Assembly (NCBI RefSeq): GCF_000429725.1
Contig: NZ_AUCK01000012.1
Location: forward strand, 1 to 64,000
Direction: 5' to 3'
Source: Alkalicoccus chagannorensis DSM 18086
GTDB taxonomy: Bacteria; Bacillota; Bacilli; Bacillales; Salisediminibacteriaceae
DNA: 64,000 nt
Position 1 is the stretch's first letter, and every line of letters starts with the position of its first letter. Below the pieces are notes generated by a model. It did no database searches, was not told the DNA's origin, and saw only the letters and a program-made list of their open reading frames with translations. Shown in pieces: positions 16,606-25,753 of the stretch. Position numbers and translations under genes: made by a program.

Positions 16606-16814
16606 ACAACCTCCTTTGAAACGTCTAAAGACTGCTCGCAGCCTTCCTGTTCATTATAAAGGAACGTACTGCAGGAAGCTTTCTATTGAGAAGTCACCAT
16701 GCGACCGACATCATCGACAGCCGCGGAAAACCTTTAACGAATACCGTTCTCAACGTGCGGTGTGTCCCGCTTTCTGCCCCTTCCCTAAAAAGTTTTTTAA
16801 TTTTTTTCGAAAAA

Positions 16815-16856
16815 AAGTGATCCAATCGTGAACCTTCCTCGTTTACTAGGATACAA
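16815..16856 (+). promoter_or_regulatory. putative ECF sigma-dependent promoter of the surface protein/sortase operon
   Basis: AAGTGATCCAAT and TCGTTTACTAGGATACAA repeat the two boxes found upstream of the ECF sigma gene with identical spacing. It leaves a leader of about 110 bases before the ATG at 16967. The remaining gap from 16606 shows nothing else recognisable. Confidence 0.7.
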
Positions 16857-16966
16857 AGGAAAATCAACCGCGGTGATAATCCTTGGTTTCATCTGTTCCC
16901 CGCTTTTCAGCTGGAAGCTGCGGAACAGGTCCCATCCAAACAAACTTTCAAGGAGCGTGACCTATT

Positions 16967-18391
16967 ATGAACAAGATGAAAAAGACCGTACTCAGTTCCT
17001 GTGCCGCCCTCGTTTTTCTACCGACAGCCGCCATGGCTCAAGATCACGATGATCATAACGACCATGGAAACAATGACTACGATGACAATGGCTACAACGA
17101 TGCGTACGAAAACGACGAAATGGGAGATGCAGAAGACGTAACGGTATCCACACCTGCGGCGGACTTCCGGGCGGATCTGGACACACTCTTCTCCGAACAC
17201 TTTGCCCTGACGGTCGCCTTCATGCAGAAGGCCCATGACGGCGAACCGGATGCCGAGCAGGCCGGAGCGGCACTTGATGAAAATACAGCAGAGCTCACAG
17301 CCGCCATTGAATCGGTTTACGGCGAAGAAGGAGCGGAAGAATTCAACCGCATCTGGCAGAGCCACATTAACTTCTTCGGCGATATGGTTGCCGCAGAAGC
17401 AGAAGGCAACGAAGAAGCCCGTGCTCAGGCAGAAGCGGACCTGGAGAACTACATTCAGGAATTCTCCGTGTTCCTTGACGGCGCAACGGAAGGCGGCCTG
17501 CCGCAGGAAGCAGCAGAAGAAGCGGTTACTGCCCACGTCGCGGACGTTACCGACACGTTCGATGCCTACACGGATGGCGATTACATGGAAACGTACGAAA
17601 ACTTCCGTGACGGCTTCCACCACATGTTTGGCATCGGGGAAAACCTCGGCGGCGCGATTGTGGAGCAGATGCCGGAAGAATTTGATAACACCGATCTTTC
17701 CACACCAGCATCGGATCTGCGCAGTGATTTGAACTACCTGCTTTCCGAGCACTTCTTCCTTGCTGCCTTCAGCATGCAGAAAGGGTTTGACGGGGCAGAA
17801 GACTTCGATGAAGCATCATGGGCCCTGGATGAAAACACAGCGGATCTGACCGCAGCGATGGGCGATATTTACGGAGATGAAGGCGCTGCAGCGTTCGAAC
17901 CAATCTGGCAGAGCCACATCGATTTCTTCGGTGACATGGTAGGCGCAGCCGTTGAAAATGACGACGAAGCCCGCATGCAGGCGGACGAAAACCTGGAGAA
18001 CTACGTCGTTGAATTCTCCACTTTCCTGGATGAAGCTACCGAAGGCCGCATTCCACAAGAAGCCGGTGAAACAGAGATCCGATCCCACGTAGGAGATGTC
18101 ACGAACACGTTTGACGCTTACGTTGCCGGAGACTTTGAACGCAAGTGGAGCGACGAATACCGTCACGGCCACCACCACATGTTCGTACTGGGCGAAGTAT
18201 TGAGCGGTGCCTTTGTCGATCAAATGCCGGAAGCGTTCCAGCAGGGCGACATGCCTGAAGAAATGCCTGCTACCGGTCTTGGTGGTACAGCAGGTAACTC
18301 CACGATCGTCTGGTCGCTGACCGCAGCACTCGCGGCAGCAGCTGGTGCCCTGCTCTTCGGACGCAGAAAAGTAACATCTGTCAAACAGTAA
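16967..18391 (+). CDS. LPXTG-like cell-wall-anchored protein with two helical repeats
   Basis: A 474-residue secreted protein. A signal peptide ends near AMAQ (about 25), followed by an Asp/His/Asn-rich stretch. Two homologous blocks of about 170 residues follow (about 58-230 and 243-415), each with LxSEHFxL, ALDENTAxLTAA, YGxEGAxxF, IWQSHIxFFGDMV, LENYxxEFSxFLDxATEG and FHHMF/HHHMF. The histidine-rich helical pattern could bind metal, but the family is not one I can name. The C-terminus is a sorting signal: MPATG at 433-437, a hydrophobic segment, then GRRK. The next gene encodes a class F sortase, the likely anchoring enzyme. The ATG follows AAGGAGCG. Confidence 0.82.
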   Translation: MNKMKKTVLSSCAALVFLPTAAMAQDHDDHNDHGNNDYDDNGYNDAYENDEMGDAEDVTVSTPAADFRADLDTLFSEHFALTVAFMQKAHDGEPDAEQAGAALDENTAELTAAIESVYGEEGAEEFNRIWQSHINFFGDMVAAEAEGNEEARAQAEADLENYIQEFSVFLDGATEGGLPQEAAEEAVTAHVADVTDTFDAYTDGDYMETYENFRDGFHHMFGIGENLGGAIVEQMPEEFDNTDLSTPASDLRSDLNYLLSEHFFLAAFSMQKGFDGAEDFDEASWALDENTADLTAAMGDIYGDEGAAAFEPIWQSHIDFFGDMVGAAVENDDEARMQADENLENYVVEFSTFLDEATEGRIPQEAGETEIRSHVGDVTNTFDAYVAGDFERKWSDEYRHGHHHMFVLGEVLSGAFVDQMPEAFQQGDMPEEMPATGLGGTAGNSTIVWSLTAALAAAAGALLFGRRKVTSVKQ

Positions 18392-18421
18392 CACGTTGAT
18401 GACGAGAAAGGAGCGGTCCGC

Positions 18422-19378
18422 ATGAAACGTTTGTTTTACTACTTCCTGCTTCCCCTGACAGCGGCGGGCCTGGCAGGTGCCGGTACGATGCTCGTGCCGG
18501 TCCTCTCCTCCCCGTCCGAGACGCAGGTCATGTCGGAACTCGAGGAAAGTGGAGAGGATCTTGGAATCGATCTGCGTACAAGTGGATTAACCGAAGCAGA
18601 GCATGAGTTCCAGGCCCACCCTTCCCGCAGTGATCCGGAAGAGACGGAGTCAGCGGAAGAAGAAGAGCAGACGTTTCATGCACCTACGGGGCTGCGTGCA
18701 CCATCGGCAGATATTGAAGGACCTGTCGAAGAGGTGGGAATTCTCGATAACGGCGAAATGGGAGTTCCGGAAGCAGCGGAAAACATTGGCTGGTTTGAGC
18801 CCGGCGTAAAACCGGGGGAGCGGGGGAATGCCGTCCTCGCCGGGCACGTCGACAGCCGGGAAGGTCCTGCCGTCTTTTACGATCTGGATGAGCTGGAAGC
18901 CGGCGATGAGGTCCATGTCGATGACGAAGAAGGAAACACGTTGACGTTTCAGGTGACAAGCGTGGTGCAGTACGACCGGCGGGAAGCACCGATCGAAGAC
19001 ATCTTCGGGCCCAGTTCACGTCGGCAGATGAATCTGATTACCTGTACCGGTACGTTCAATCAGGCCGAAGGTACACACGATGATCGGCTTGTCGTCTATA
19101 CAGAACTTGTCGAAGAAAGCGCAGAAGAAGAACCTCCGCCAGCGCCAACCAATGTGGAGCTGAGCGGCAGTACGCTCCGTTTCCACGCGGTGGAAGATGA
19201 ACGCGTGGTCGGCTACCGCATCTACAGCGGCCAGGAGGACGAACGAACGCTTGAAGCAAGCATCGCCACTTATGAACGGAAAACACACACGTTCGGCGAC
19301 CTGCCTGACGCTGCTCTGACGATCACCGCCGTCACCGAAGACGGAACCGAATCCGAAGCCGCCACCGTAGAAGAATAA
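18422..19378 (+). CDS. class F sortase with C-terminal fibronectin-III-like domain
   Basis: A 318-residue membrane-anchored transpeptidase. An N-terminal membrane segment is followed by an acidic linker and a sortase core with His142 (LAGHVDS), the nucleophile Cys208 (LITCTG) and Arg222 (HDDRLVVY), the arrangement of class F/D enzymes. From about 238 an added domain (TNVELSGSTLRFHAVED, then VVGYRIYSG) looks like a fibronectin type III fold, which is unusual for a sortase. It starts 30 bases after the surface protein gene with AAAGGAG upstream, so the two form an operon. The likely job is to attach the preceding protein through its MPATG signal. Confidence 0.85.
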   Translation: MKRLFYYFLLPLTAAGLAGAGTMLVPVLSSPSETQVMSELEESGEDLGIDLRTSGLTEAEHEFQAHPSRSDPEETESAEEEEQTFHAPTGLRAPSADIEGPVEEVGILDNGEMGVPEAAENIGWFEPGVKPGERGNAVLAGHVDSREGPAVFYDLDELEAGDEVHVDDEEGNTLTFQVTSVVQYDRREAPIEDIFGPSSRRQMNLITCTGTFNQAEGTHDDRLVVYTELVEESAEEEPPPAPTNVELSGSTLRFHAVEDERVVGYRIYSGQEDERTLEASIATYERKTHTFGDLPDAALTITAVTEDGTESEAATVEE

Positions 19379-19382
19379 GCCA

Positions 19383-19420
19383 ACGCGCCGGGAGAGTCAT
19401 CGCTCCCGGCGCGTTTTTTT
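19383..19420 (+). terminator. terminator of the surface protein/sortase operon
   Basis: ACGCGCCGGGAG and CTCCCGGCGCGT form a perfect stem followed by eight T residues, a few bases after the stop. Confidence 0.92.
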
Positions 19421-19469
19421 TGCTCTTTCGGCAACGCAGGCAGCTTCACCGACGGCTTCTGTCTAACCC

Positions 19470-19860
19470 GTGAGGCATAAGACCTTATTTCCGCGGCTGC
19501 CCCGGCAGCCGTAAACCGGAAGGGCTTAGATGCCCGGCGGTTTTGTTCCTTTTTTGATAGGCCGGATCCGCTTCCTGTGACCGCCCGGCTTCGCGGAGTG
19601 ACTGCCGGGCGGTGCGGAGTGTCCGTTCCGTCGTTCTGAGTGACCGCCCAGCGCTCGAACGACCGTTTTTCTCGTCGGAGAGACCGCCCGCTCCCGCTGA
19701 ACGTCCGCTCCCGGCCGCGCAACGTCCGAGCCGTCGGCATGAGTGACCGCTCTGGACCTAAATGGCAGACAGGACCAAACCCTCCACCCCTTTCATCCCC
19801 TTATTCCCGCGGCTGCCCCGGCAGCCGTAAACCGGAGGGCCTTGGTATCCCGCGGTTTTG
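19470..19860. repeat. family A composite repeat between convergent genes
   Basis: Palindromes CGGCTGCCCCGGCAGCCG at 19494 and 19810 (316 bases apart) enclose an array of units such as GAGTGACTGCC, GAGTGTCCG, GAGTGACCGCCC, GAACGACCG and GAACGTCCG at about 21-base steps. No gene is supported in 19421-19907. Confidence 0.85.
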
Positions 19861-19907
19861 CGGCGGTGTAACGAAAGCCTGCTGACCGTCCCCTCACATG
19901 ACACAGG

Positions 19908-19942
19908 AAAGCACCGCTCCTCCTGTTCGGAGCGGTGCTTCC
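19908..19942 (-). terminator. terminator of fbp
   Basis: AAGCACCGCTCC pairs with GGAGCGGTGCTT around an eight-base loop, directly after the fbp stop on the minus strand. Confidence 0.85.
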
Positions 19943-19947
19943 CAACG

Positions 19948-21882
19948 TTACTTCATGTAGCGGTACTGGAGCAGGTTGTGCAATCCTTCAATTTCCTGCT
20001 GCAGCTTGCGGCCGGTGTTGGTTTCCCGGACTTTTTTACGTTCCAACTCCTCGTTCACGAGCCGCTTCACGGAGTGGACGTCCGCCTCCTGCATCAGAAC
20101 GTCTTCCTGCGAATCAAAGTGCTGATGGGCGACCAACTGCATGCCGTAGGAGTTATACAGCAGCGTATAGCCCGCAATCCCCGTCGTCGACTGATAGGCT
20201 TTGGAGAAGCCGCCATCGATGACGATCATCTTGCCTTCCGCTTTGATCGGGTCCTCCCCATCGATTTCTTTAACCGGCGTATGGCCGTTGATGATACGCC
20301 CCTGATCCGGGTCCAAGCCGAAATCCTCCAGCAACTGTCGGCACACACCTACGTCTTCACGCAGGTGATAATACGGATTTTTTCGCTCCTTGTGCGTTTC
20401 CTTTTCTTGAATGAAATAACGCTCGAAGGTCGTCATTTCCCTTTTTCCGAAAAGGGACGAATTCTCCCCGGTCCACAAGTACCAGACCATGTCTGTTGCG
20501 AAATCATCCGTCTCTTCCGGATGAGCGTAGGCGTAGCGCACGTAGTGTTCAAAGACATCGAGCAGCTCGCGGCCGGCATACGACGTCCCTTCAATGTCCA
20601 TCGCCTTCATCGTCCCGTCTTCTTCCAGCGGAATACAGCCGTGGATGAGCAGGTTGCCGTTATAACGACGATACAGGCTCCCTTTCTTCATCAAAAAGTC
20701 CATGTGCCGAATCAGCTTCTCCGAATGCTGGAAAGAAAACAGCAGCTTGTCGATCACCTGCTGCTCCTCTTCCAGCAGCGCCGCCGGGTCTTCTGGATCG
20801 ATCGTGGCAAAGCAAGTATCTTTCAGCGCATACGTGCCGGCCTGAAGGGTGACCTCCTGCTTGTCGTAATCGACTTTCTCCAGCAGCAGCCGGCTCTCCA
20901 TGTTGAGGCACTCGCGGCGCTTGATGATCGGGCTCTCGAGCTTAAACTGGATGATGGAAATCGCCTGGTGAATCTTCGTGATCTGCAGCTCCTCCTGCTC
21001 GGTCAGGCTGTCGCCGGCCATCCGCTTCGGCCGGAATGGCGGGTTTTCGCTGTAGTACTTTTCAGCAATGTTGAGCAGCGGGCGAAGGTTAATGCCGTAC
21101 ACGTCTTCGATGATATCGAGGTTGTTGTAGCGGGCGCAGATGCGGATGATGTTCGCGAGACACACCTTCGATCCGGCATAGGCGCCGACCCAGAGCACGT
21201 CGTGATTGCCCCACTGAATATCGACGGAGTGGTAGTCAATCAGCGTATCCATGATTTTATCCGGATCCGGTCCCCGGTCAAAAATATCTCCGACGACATG
21301 GAGGTGATCGACGACAAGCCGCTGGGTCGTATAGGCAAGACCGATGATCAGCTTGTCCGCCTGGCCGAGCGACATGAGCCGCTCGAGAATCTTCGTATAG
21401 TAGGCGGTCTTATCCTCGTATCCTTCCTTCTTATACAGCAGTTCCTCGGTGATGTAGGCGAACTGCTCCGGCAGCGCTTTGCGGAGCTTGGAGCGGGTGT
21501 ACTTGGACGAAGCATGCGTAATCAGTTTCAGCATGCGGCTGATCGTATCCTCATACCAGGCGTAGAGATCCTCTCTCTGGCTGAAATGGCTTTTTACCAG
21601 CTTGAGCTTTTCTTCCGGATAGTAAATCAGCGTAGCGAATTCGTTGATTTTGTGCTCATCCAGCTCCTCCTGAAACAAGTCCTGGATTTTCATTTTCACA
21701 TTGCCGGACCCGTTGCGGAGCACATGCTGAAACGCATGGTACTCCCCGTGCAGGTCGCTCACGAAATGTTCCGTCCCCTTCGGAAGGTCCAGAATGGCCT
21801 CCAGATTGATAATCTCGTTGGCTACCTTCTCTTCACTTCCGTACTTCTGCGCGAGCAGATCCAAATACTTCGCATCCAGCAC
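19948..21882 (-). CDS. fbp: fructose-1,6-bisphosphatase, class III
   Basis: A 644-residue class III enzyme, the Firmicutes type, which dephosphorylates fructose 1,6-bisphosphate in gluconeogenesis. The calcineurin-like metal-binding motifs are FVSDLHGE (about 40-47), [18 protein letters not shown] and INGHTPV. Length agrees with the family. The start is a GTG with GAGGGGGA upstream. The gene is alone, with its own terminator. A cre-like sequence about 110 bases upstream would fit carbon-catabolite control by CcpA. The FbaB-type aldolase near 28 kb may supply its substrate when cells grow on gluconeogenic carbon. Confidence 0.95.
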   Translation of the reverse strand: MLDAKYLDLLAQKYGSEEKVANEIINLEAILDLPKGTEHFVSDLHGEYHAFQHVLRNGSGNVKMKIQDLFQEELDEHKINEFATLIYYPEEKLKLVKSHFSQREDLYAWYEDTISRMLKLITHASSKYTRSKLRKALPEQFAYITEELLYKKEGYEDKTAYYTKILERLMSLGQADKLIIGLAYTTQRLVVDHLHVVGDIFDRGPDPDKIMDTLIDYHSVDIQWGNHDVLWVGAYAGSKVCLANIIRICARYNNLDIIEDVYGINLRPLLNIAEKYYSENPPFRPKRMAGDSLTEQEELQITKIHQAISIIQFKLESPIIKRRECLNMESRLLLEKVDYDKQEVTLQAGTYALKDTCFATIDPEDPAALLEEEQQVIDKLLFSFQHSEKLIRHMDFLMKKGSLYRRYNGNLLIHGCIPLEEDGTMKAMDIEGTSYAGRELLDVFEHYVRYAYAHPEETDDFATDMVWYLWTGENSSLFGKREMTTFERYFIQEKETHKERKNPYYHLREDVGVCRQLLEDFGLDPDQGRIINGHTPVKEIDGEDPIKAEGKMIVIDGGFSKAYQSTTGIAGYTLLYNSYGMQLVAHQHFDSQEDVLMQEADVHSVKRLVNEELERKKVRETNTGRKLQQEIEGLHNLLQYRYMK

Positions 21883-21991
21883 GAGCCAATCCCCCTCTCA
21901 AATTGAACCGAACCATACCCTGTCTGCAATCTCGTTCTACTTCCAGTGTAAAGCACCTTCTCACGCGTATCCAGTGAAAAATACCTGTTTT

Positions 21992-22005
21992 TAAAAGCGC
22001 TTTCA
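21992..22005. promoter_or_regulatory. cre-like site upstream of fbp
   Basis: TAAAAGCGCTTTCA matches the CcpA consensus TGWAANCGNTNWCA at all but one position. Confidence 0.5.
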
Positions 22006-22215
22006 TTTTCCTGGTGAAACAAGTGGTATGCGTTGAGTTTCGGAAGAGGAGAAAGCTTCACACCTTCCAAAAGAGGTTTGAGGTTGTTTATTTATGGGTA
22101 AAAGTAGCTGATTTCTCCAGAAAAGAAGTCTTCGGCGTCATCCTGATCAGCTAGGTAAAAGCCTGTATTCCTTCCAAAAACACGTACGCAAAGCCGCAGC
22201 CATCCTGCCAGCTCA

Positions 22216-22360
22216 GAACAAAAGCGCAAAGCGCCTTTTGGTCGGAACGGCGTGCGGAAGCGCTGCAAGCTTTTTGAGGGAAGAAAACGTTCTTTGTTTC
22301 TTCCCGAGCAGCGCATGGAGCCGCCGTCACACTGTATGAAAACTTATACATTCCTATCAT
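22216..22360. repeat. intact family B dispersed element
   Basis: Nearly identical to 7455-7600, from AACAAAAGCGCAAAGCGCC to TGTATGAAAACTTATACA and TTCCTATCAT. It ends 35 bases before the patatin start, so the promoter or leader of that gene may lie inside or next to the element. The stretch 22006-22215 shows no gene. Confidence 0.88.
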
Positions 22361-22395
22361 GTAAAAAACAACCAAATATCAGAGGAGGAAGCATC

Positions 22396-23703
22396 ATGAG
22401 CGCATTCCAGGTTGCCTTTTCCGGCGGTGGATTCCGTGCCGCGTTTTTCTGTCTTGGTGCCTACCGCAGGCTTGTCGAACTGGGGGTCCATGATCAGGTG
22501 AAGCTCATCAGCTCGGTTTCCGGCGGCAGTATTACTGCCGCGCTCATCATGAAGGAATTGGCGAAGGGGACGTTTCACGACACGGCTGACTTTGACGCCC
22601 GCGTCGGCCGGAAGCTCGTCCGTTTCGGCAAAGCAGGGTTCCGCAACCGCGTCCTCCGTCAGGCGTATACTCCTTTCCGCAGTCCGCTCCGGCCGTTCCT
22701 GCCACGCGCCAGATTCAGCAGAACATCCCCCATCGTCTTTGATCAGCGGCTGCTCGGAAGAGAACTGCTCGATGACACCGGGCGCCGGTCCATGGAACTC
22801 CACGATCTGCCTGAGGAGCCGAAGTGGATCTGCAACGCGACGAACCTGCAGACGTTGAAGCGGTTTTCGTTCAGCCGGGATACGCTCGCAGATGAGGTCT
22901 TTGGCACGAGTAAGGAAGTGGACGGTATTACCGTGGCGGATGCCGTCGCTGCTTCTTCGGCGTTTCCCCTTCTCTTTGAACCTGTGCGCTTAAACATCAA
23001 AGAACGTCCGTTTTCCCTCATGCGCGAAGACTACAGCCATTTTCTTCTGACAGACGGCGGAGTATACGACAACATCGGCTCCGAGGAGCTTCTTCTCGAT
23101 GCAGAAGGTGAGGGAAAAGAGCGGGTACCGTATATGATGTTCGATGCTTCCGCCCGTCAGAGCCTGTGGCCGCCGAAAGAATGGCAGTGGTGGGGGAAGC
23201 GGCAGCTGCGGATCATGAACGTGAGCATGGACCAGGTCGCAGAGCTGCGTAAACGGCTGATCCGAAAGCACACCGGCATCGGCGTCCAGCTGCTTAACGT
23301 AGAAACGATCAACGAAAACAAACAGTTCCAGACAACGTACTGGGTCAAGTACCTGCAAGAACGGTCGCTCCCGAATCAGCTGCAGCTGCCAGAGTACTCA
23401 GAGGAGTACGAGGAGATCGAGCGGATGCTCGCCAGGGTTCGAACCGACCTCGACCGGTTCCACGATATCGAAATCGGCATGCTAATGTGGGCCGGAGCGA
23501 TGCGCGCAGACCTCGGTTTCAAGGTGCTGCAATCGTTAGGGGCTCTGCAGGCGCCGCCGGGAAGCCCGCCCGTGTCCGACGTGCCGAAACGAACGGATTA
23601 CGTGTCGGAACGATACAGCAGAATGGAAATCCGCCGAAAACTCCGCCGCTCGCATAAGCGATGCTTGTTCCGCCTCCACCGCCGGGCACGGGTATTGACG
23701 TGA
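22396..23703 (+). CDS. patatin-like phospholipase
   Basis: A 435-residue patatin-family acyl hydrolase with a Ser-Asp dyad. The oxyanion motif SGGGFRAAF is at 9-17, the nucleophile elbow is SVSGGS (Ser42; the usual first Gly is Ser), and the aspartate is in LLTDGGVYDN (Asp220). It has no signal peptide and presumably acts on membrane phospholipids from inside. The C-terminal 60 residues are very basic (RRKLRRSHKRCLFRLHRRAR), perhaps for membrane contact. The ATG at 22396 follows AGAGGAGGAAGC; an open frame further upstream is only the dispersed repeat. Confidence 0.88.
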   Translation: MSAFQVAFSGGGFRAAFFCLGAYRRLVELGVHDQVKLISSVSGGSITAALIMKELAKGTFHDTADFDARVGRKLVRFGKAGFRNRVLRQAYTPFRSPLRPFLPRARFSRTSPIVFDQRLLGRELLDDTGRRSMELHDLPEEPKWICNATNLQTLKRFSFSRDTLADEVFGTSKEVDGITVADAVAASSAFPLLFEPVRLNIKERPFSLMREDYSHFLLTDGGVYDNIGSEELLLDAEGEGKERVPYMMFDASARQSLWPPKEWQWWGKRQLRIMNVSMDQVAELRKRLIRKHTGIGVQLLNVETINENKQFQTTYWVKYLQERSLPNQLQLPEYSEEYEEIERMLARVRTDLDRFHDIEIGMLMWAGAMRADLGFKVLQSLGALQAPPGSPPVSDVPKRTDYVSERYSRMEIRRKLRRSHKRCLFRLHRRARVLT

Positions 23704-23818
23704 ACTGCGGCGGCCCGCGCGACAGCCTCTGCTTGCTTCCCGTCGCCCGGCTTCGTCCCGATAGGTTGAATCCGCCTCGCCGTCCGCGCCACCTGTGAGA
23801 AGCAGAAACACGATAACA

Positions 23819-23860
23819 GCAGGCAGCGCCGGAGGGAGAATCCTTTCCGGTGCTGCCTGC
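23819..23860. terminator. terminator between convergent patatin and methyltransferase genes
   Basis: GCAGGCAGCGCCGGA pairs with TCCGGTGCTGCCTGC (one G-T pair) around a 12-base loop. A T-run is weak on both sides. Confidence 0.65.
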
Positions 23861-23868
23861 TCTCGAAC

Positions 23869-24525
23869 TCACGTGGAGGCTTTTCGCATGTGTACATAGT
23901 AGAGCTTTTTCGGCAGCGTGCCTTCTTCAAACGTGTCCATGACGTGCAGGTCATAGCCTGCTGTCAGCTGCTGGACCATCGCCTGATCAAAATAGTGAAC
24001 GACGTAGCCGCTGCTTTCGTAGATGTTTCCGCCATGGTGACTGCCGGTGCCGTAATGGGGATCGCCCGTGTGCCGCACGGTATAGACGATTTCTCCTCCA
24101 GGACGGAGCACGCGGTGCAGCCGCTGGACCAGTCTCTCCAGCTCCTCTCCGGTAAACGCCATACAGAAGAGCATGTGCGAGTAACACGCGTCGAACGCCG
24201 CTTCCTTAAAGGGCAGCGGTGTCTTCACGTCATGACAAACGGCATGCACACGATCCTCCAGACCGAGTGCTGCTGCTTTCTCTCTGACAGCGGCCGTACC
24301 GCTTTCCGTATAGTCGAGCACCGTGACGTGAAAGCCTTGCGATGCGAAGTAGCACGCATCTCTCCCCTGTCCGCCTCCGAGCTCGAGAACGTGCGTGATG
24401 CCGGCTTCTTTCCATGCCTTGGCTGCACGCACAGCCGCCGGGCTCGCCTCGGTCCCGAACTTGTCTGGCTGCCCTGCCAGTGCGCGTTCCCAGCGCTGCT
24501 GCTGGTTGCCTTTCCCTTCCTTCAT
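23869..24525 (-). CDS. class I SAM-dependent methyltransferase
   Basis: A 218-residue methyltransferase with motif I VLELGGGQGRDACYF (about 46-60), an acidic residue after strand 2 (VTVLDYT), VCHDVKTPLPF as motif II and LHRVLRPGGEIVYTV as motif III. The substrate is unknown. The ATG at 24525 is chosen because AAGGTGGG stands seven bases upstream; a much longer open frame upstream is the antisense of the neighbouring transporter gene. It is divergent from that transporter, with 168 bases between them. Confidence 0.85.
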   Translation of the reverse strand: MKEGKGNQQQRWERALAGQPDKFGTEASPAAVRAAKAWKEAGITHVLELGGGQGRDACYFASQGFHVTVLDYTESGTAAVREKAAALGLEDRVHAVCHDVKTPLPFKEAAFDACYSHMLFCMAFTGEELERLVQRLHRVLRPGGEIVYTVRHTGDPHYGTGSHHGGNIYESSGYVVHYFDQAMVQQLTAGYDLHVMDTFEEGTLPKKLYYVHMRKAST

Positions 24526-24621
24526 AAGTTTTCCCACCTTTGAACGTTTCCTTCTATTGTTCCTCGCAGCCGTCCGTTTGTCCACCTTAGACATCTGCTT
24601 TTCCATCGAAAAACATGTATA

Positions 24622-24673
24622 TTGACTTTTGTATATATACCCAGTATAGTATTCTTCATACCCCGTACGGTAT
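24622..24673 (+). promoter_or_regulatory. sigma-A promoter with overlapping CsoR-type operator
   Basis: TTGACT (24622-24627) and TATAGT (24645-24650) are separated by exactly 17 bases. Right after the -10 box, at the expected start site, stands ATACCCCGTACGGTAT (24658-24673), an imperfect palindrome of the ATACC-N6-GGTAT kind bound by CsoR/CstR-family repressors. The spacer contains another TATACCC. The promoter drives the transporter gene at 24694. Confidence 0.65.
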
Positions 24674-24693
24674 TTACATAAGGAGGTGCAACC

Positions 24694-25668
24694 ATGTTCA
24701 TGAAAATCTACCAGTGGCCGCAGAAGAATATGATGATTGCGGTCCCTGGAATTCTTATCCTGAGTTTTATCGTCGGCCTGCTTGTCGATACGTCCTTTCT
24801 GATGCCGACCATCATGCTGGCGACGATTATCATGATCTACGCGACGATGGTGGGGCTGAAGCTCGGAGAACTGACGAAAATCAAGGAAGACAGCCGGCTG
24901 ATCGGCGCCTCCTTCGCGATTAATTTTCTCTTTATTCCCGGTGTCGCCTTTCTGCTCGGCATCCTGTTTTTCTCCGACCAGCCGCTCATGTTTGCCGGTT
25001 TGGCGCTCGCAGCACTGCTGCCGACGAGCGGCATGACCATTTCGTGGACCGGCATCCAAAAAGGGAACGTCCCGGCAGCCGTGAAGCTGACCGTATTTGG
25101 CCTCATCGCCGGCGCGCTGCTGACGCCGTGGTACCTGCTCGCAATGATCGGACAGTTTGTGCCGATTCACGTGATGGCGATACTGCACACCATCCTGATG
25201 GTCGTCTTCATCCCTCTCGTGCTCGGACAGCTGACGACCTTTATCCTGCTGAAAAAATATTCTCAACCGGAGTTTCAAAAGAAGATCAAACCGAACTTCC
25301 CGCCGCTCAGCGTCTGGGGACTGCTCTGGGTCGTCTTCGTCAGCACGAGCGTCCGGGCAGACATGATTGTGGCTAACATCGGCATTATCGGTTCCGCCCT
25401 CGCCGCTGTCCTGCTGTTCTATCTGATTAATTTCGCGTTCAGCACCTGGGTGGCGAAGCGCTTCTTCCATCGGGAGCAGGGTATTGCACTCGTGAACGGT
25501 ACGGCGCTCCGCAACTTGTCGATAGCGCTCGGGATCGCCGCCACCTCTTTCGGGGGCGAAGCTGCTCTGCTATTGACGCTAGCTTTTTTAATTCAGTACC
25601 AGATGATTACGTACTACGCCAAATTCAGCATGACCCGCTGGTTTCAGCCAGAGGGAAAAGCCGCATAA
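24694..25668 (+). CDS. ACR3/bile-acid-sodium-symporter-type transporter (arsenic resistance-like)
   Basis: A 324-residue integral membrane protein with about ten helices, of the BASS/ACR3 superfamily; annotated relatives in Firmicutes are called arsenic resistance proteins. Conserved segments include AALLPTSGMTISWTGIQKGN and NGTALRNLSIALGIAA. ACR3 proper carries a functional cysteine in helix 4; no such residue is obvious here, so arsenite export is uncertain. AAGGAGG precedes the ATG. The CsoR/CstR-like operator and the following OsmC gene suggest a role linked to metal or reactive sulfur stress (inference). Confidence 0.75.
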   Translation: MFMKIYQWPQKNMMIAVPGILILSFIVGLLVDTSFLMPTIMLATIIMIYATMVGLKLGELTKIKEDSRLIGASFAINFLFIPGVAFLLGILFFSDQPLMFAGLALAALLPTSGMTISWTGIQKGNVPAAVKLTVFGLIAGALLTPWYLLAMIGQFVPIHVMAILHTILMVVFIPLVLGQLTTFILLKKYSQPEFQKKIKPNFPPLSVWGLLWVVFVSTSVRADMIVANIGIIGSALAAVLLFYLINFAFSTWVAKRFFHREQGIALVNGTALRNLSIALGIAATSFGGEAALLLTLAFLIQYQMITYYAKFSMTRWFQPEGKAA

Positions 25669-25753
25669 TGCAGGTACCGGGGTTTTCCCGTTGCTATACT
25701 CCCCGCGTCCGGGAAAGGACGCACACCATTTATAAAAAAAGGATGATGAACAC

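Noticed and set aside
19858-21906. 682-codon open frame opposite fbp
   Set aside because: It is exactly antisense to the well-conserved fbp gene and has no ribosome binding site.
24526-25470. Upstream extension of the methyltransferase frame
   Set aside because: This part is antisense to the ACR3-like transporter and crosses its promoter; the methyltransferase has a good ribosome binding site at its own ATG at 24525.
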